Position numbers and translations under genes: made by a program. The notes under the pieces were generated by a model, which searched no databases, was not told where the DNA came from, and saw nothing but the letters and a program-made list of their open reading frames with translations. This document shows positions 45,283 through 46,242 of a stretch of DNA of 46,242 bases, one piece after another. The stretch comes from Rheinheimera riviphila (GTDB lineage Bacteria; Pseudomonadota; Gammaproteobacteria; Enterobacterales; Alteromonadaceae): the NCBI RefSeq assembly GCF_004005945.1, contig NZ_SACS01000028.1, positions 1 through 46,242 of the forward strand, in the 5' to 3' direction. Each line of letters starts with the position of its first letter. Position 1 is the first letter of the stretch.

Positions 45283-46116
45283 ATGCGGTTAGCTTTATAT
45301 CAGGTCGATGCGTTTACCAACCAACGATTTCGCGGCAATGCGGCTGCAGTGGTGCCGTTAGCAAGCTGGCTGGACGATGCGCTAATGCTGCAAATTGCCC
45401 AGGAAAATAACCTATCCGAAACTGCATTCTTGCTGGAACTGGCGCCAGGCCACTATCACATCCGTTGGTTTTCACCGCTGACCGAAATCGATTTTTGTGG
45501 CCATGCTACGCTGGCTTCGGCCTATGTGATTTTTATGCTGCAGCCGGAACTGCCGGAAATTCGTTTTAGTACCGGTGCTGTCGGCGATCTTACTGTCAGC
45601 AGAACCGGCGATTGGCTGCAAATGAGTTTCCCCAAACGGCTGGCTTTACCAGTTTCCGAAGTTCCGCCCGCTTTATTGCAAGGGCTTGGTGCCGCGCCGC
45701 TGCAAGTGTTACGTAGTGATCAGGCCTGGTTTGCCATTTATGCTGATGCCGCCACAGTCGTTGCGTTAACGCCGGATATGCAGCAGTTAAAACAGCTCGG
45801 GCCCTGGGATGTGGTCGTCACCGCGCCGGGTGCGGGTTTTGTTCCTGCTGGGCAAGATGTCGAACATCAGGCGAGCCAATACGATTTTATCGGCCGCTAC
45901 TTTTGGCCTGCCAACGGCGGCGACGAAGATCCGGTCACCGGCTCCATCCATGCCGGTTTAGCGCCGTATTGGGCGGGGCACTTAGGTAAAAACCAGTTAT
46001 TGGCTTATCAGGCATCCACACGCGGTGGTGTGCTTCGGTTGGAAATCAGCGGTGAGCGGGTGTTGGTATCTGGGCAAGTGGTGTTGTATCTCAAGGGCGA
46101 AATTGAGGTTGGTTAG
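45283..46116 (+). CDS. PhzF-family isomerase-like protein
   Basis: From the ATG at 45283 (AGGGAG six bases upstream) the protein has 277 residues. PhzF-family signatures are clear: YQVDAFTNQRFRGNAAAVV, the likely catalytic Glu46 in NNLSETAFL, DFCGHATLASAYV, and GDEDPVTGSIHAGLAPYW. No phenazine genes are nearby, so it is one of the many PhzF homologues of unknown substrate. It lies 48 bases after pssA and may be cotranscribed. Confidence 0.93.
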   Translation: MRLALYQVDAFTNQRFRGNAAAVVPLASWLDDALMLQIAQENNLSETAFLLELAPGHYHIRWFSPLTEIDFCGHATLASAYVIFMLQPELPEIRFSTGAVGDLTVSRTGDWLQMSFPKRLALPVSEVPPALLQGLGAAPLQVLRSDQAWFAIYADAATVVALTPDMQQLKQLGPWDVVVTAPGAGFVPAGQDVEHQASQYDFIGRYFWPANGGDEDPVTGSIHAGLAPYWAGHLGKNQLLAYQASTRGGVLRLEISGERVLVSGQVVLYLKGEIEVG

Positions 46117-46138
46117 TGTTATACCGATGGCGCCATGC

Positions 46139-46242
46139 GGCGTACTACCGCTGTCGCGGTGAGTAACACCATGCGGCGTACTACCGCTATCGCTGTGAGT
46201 AGCACCATACGGCGTACTACCGCTAACGCGGTGAGTAGCGCC
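46139..46242. repeat. 36-base tandem array of REP-like hairpins, running off the window
   Basis: Three units with a period of 36 bases start at 46139, 46175 and 46211. Each has a 32-base imperfect palindrome (GGCGTACTACCGC ... GCGGTGAGTAACACC or close variants) plus a four-base linker (ATGC or ATAC). A partial unit end (GGCGCC) precedes the first. The core is like the minus-strand REP copy at 32144-32175. The array begins 22 bases after the PhzF-family gene and is cut by the window end. Confidence 0.85.

Noticed and set aside
46139-46242. CRISPR array
   Set aside because: The 36-base period comes from tandem repeats with only four-base linkers; there are no spacers of different sequence and no cas genes.

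Overview
The window looks like a chromosomal segment of a gammaproteobacterium of the Alteromonadales/Rheinheimera-Alishewanella kind. This is an inference from gene order and protein character: two large TonB-dependent receptors, a complete MSHA type IV pilus locus between a csrD/mshH homologue and mreB, and the mreBCD-maf-rng-yhdP-nit-tldD block typical of the group. I saw no rRNA, tRNA, transposase, phage gene or CRISPR array.

Left part (1-12955). A TonB-dependent receptor on the minus strand has a clear terminator. Next comes a minus-strand group of mtnK (methylthioribose kinase), a VOC-fold protein and a sialidase-like beta-propeller protein. Then plus-strand genes follow: arylamine N-acetyltransferase, a lipoprotein dipeptidase of family M19, a periplasmic solute-binding-like protein, a YaeR-type VOC protein and an AGCS sodium/amino acid symporter. 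The symporter converges on a second TonB-dependent receptor, with a shared terminator hairpin between them. Dipeptidase, binding-like protein and symporter together suggest peptide and amino acid scavenging, but they are not one operon.

Middle (13219-32097). This is the MSHA pilus locus. mshH (degenerate GGDEF-EAL, CsrD-like) comes first, then a PLP-dependent ACC deaminase/D-cysteine desulfhydrase-like gene on the opposite strand. The assembly block follows: mshI, a PilN-like gene, mshJ, mshK, mshL, mshM, mshN, mshE and mshG. The structural block is mshB, mshA, mshC, mshD, mshO, mshP and mshQ. Most junctions overlap by 1-16 bases. MshE carries two c-di-GMP-binding MshEN motifs. No mshF is present between mshG and mshB. 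A GC hairpin plus T-run sits on the mshA stop codon and could set the ratio of major to minor pilins. mshQ encodes a large secreted protein with a lectin-like region and a DUF6701-like C-terminus, the likely tip adhesin.

Right part (32570-46116). mreB, mreC and mreD (cell shape), maf (nucleotide pyrophosphatase), rng (RNase G), yhdP (AsmA-like envelope protein), nit (nitrilase-family amidase) and tldD (metalloprotease) run tightly packed on the plus strand. pssA follows from its own promoter, and then a PhzF-family gene.

Repeats. The gaps between transcription units hold several palindromic repeat families. One is REP-like: GTAG followed by a GC palindrome, found singly at the left end, as a head-to-head pair after mshQ, and related to a 36-base tandem array running off the right end. 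A second palindromic family lies at 7657, 8905 and 15873-15959. These repeats are the least explained part of the window.
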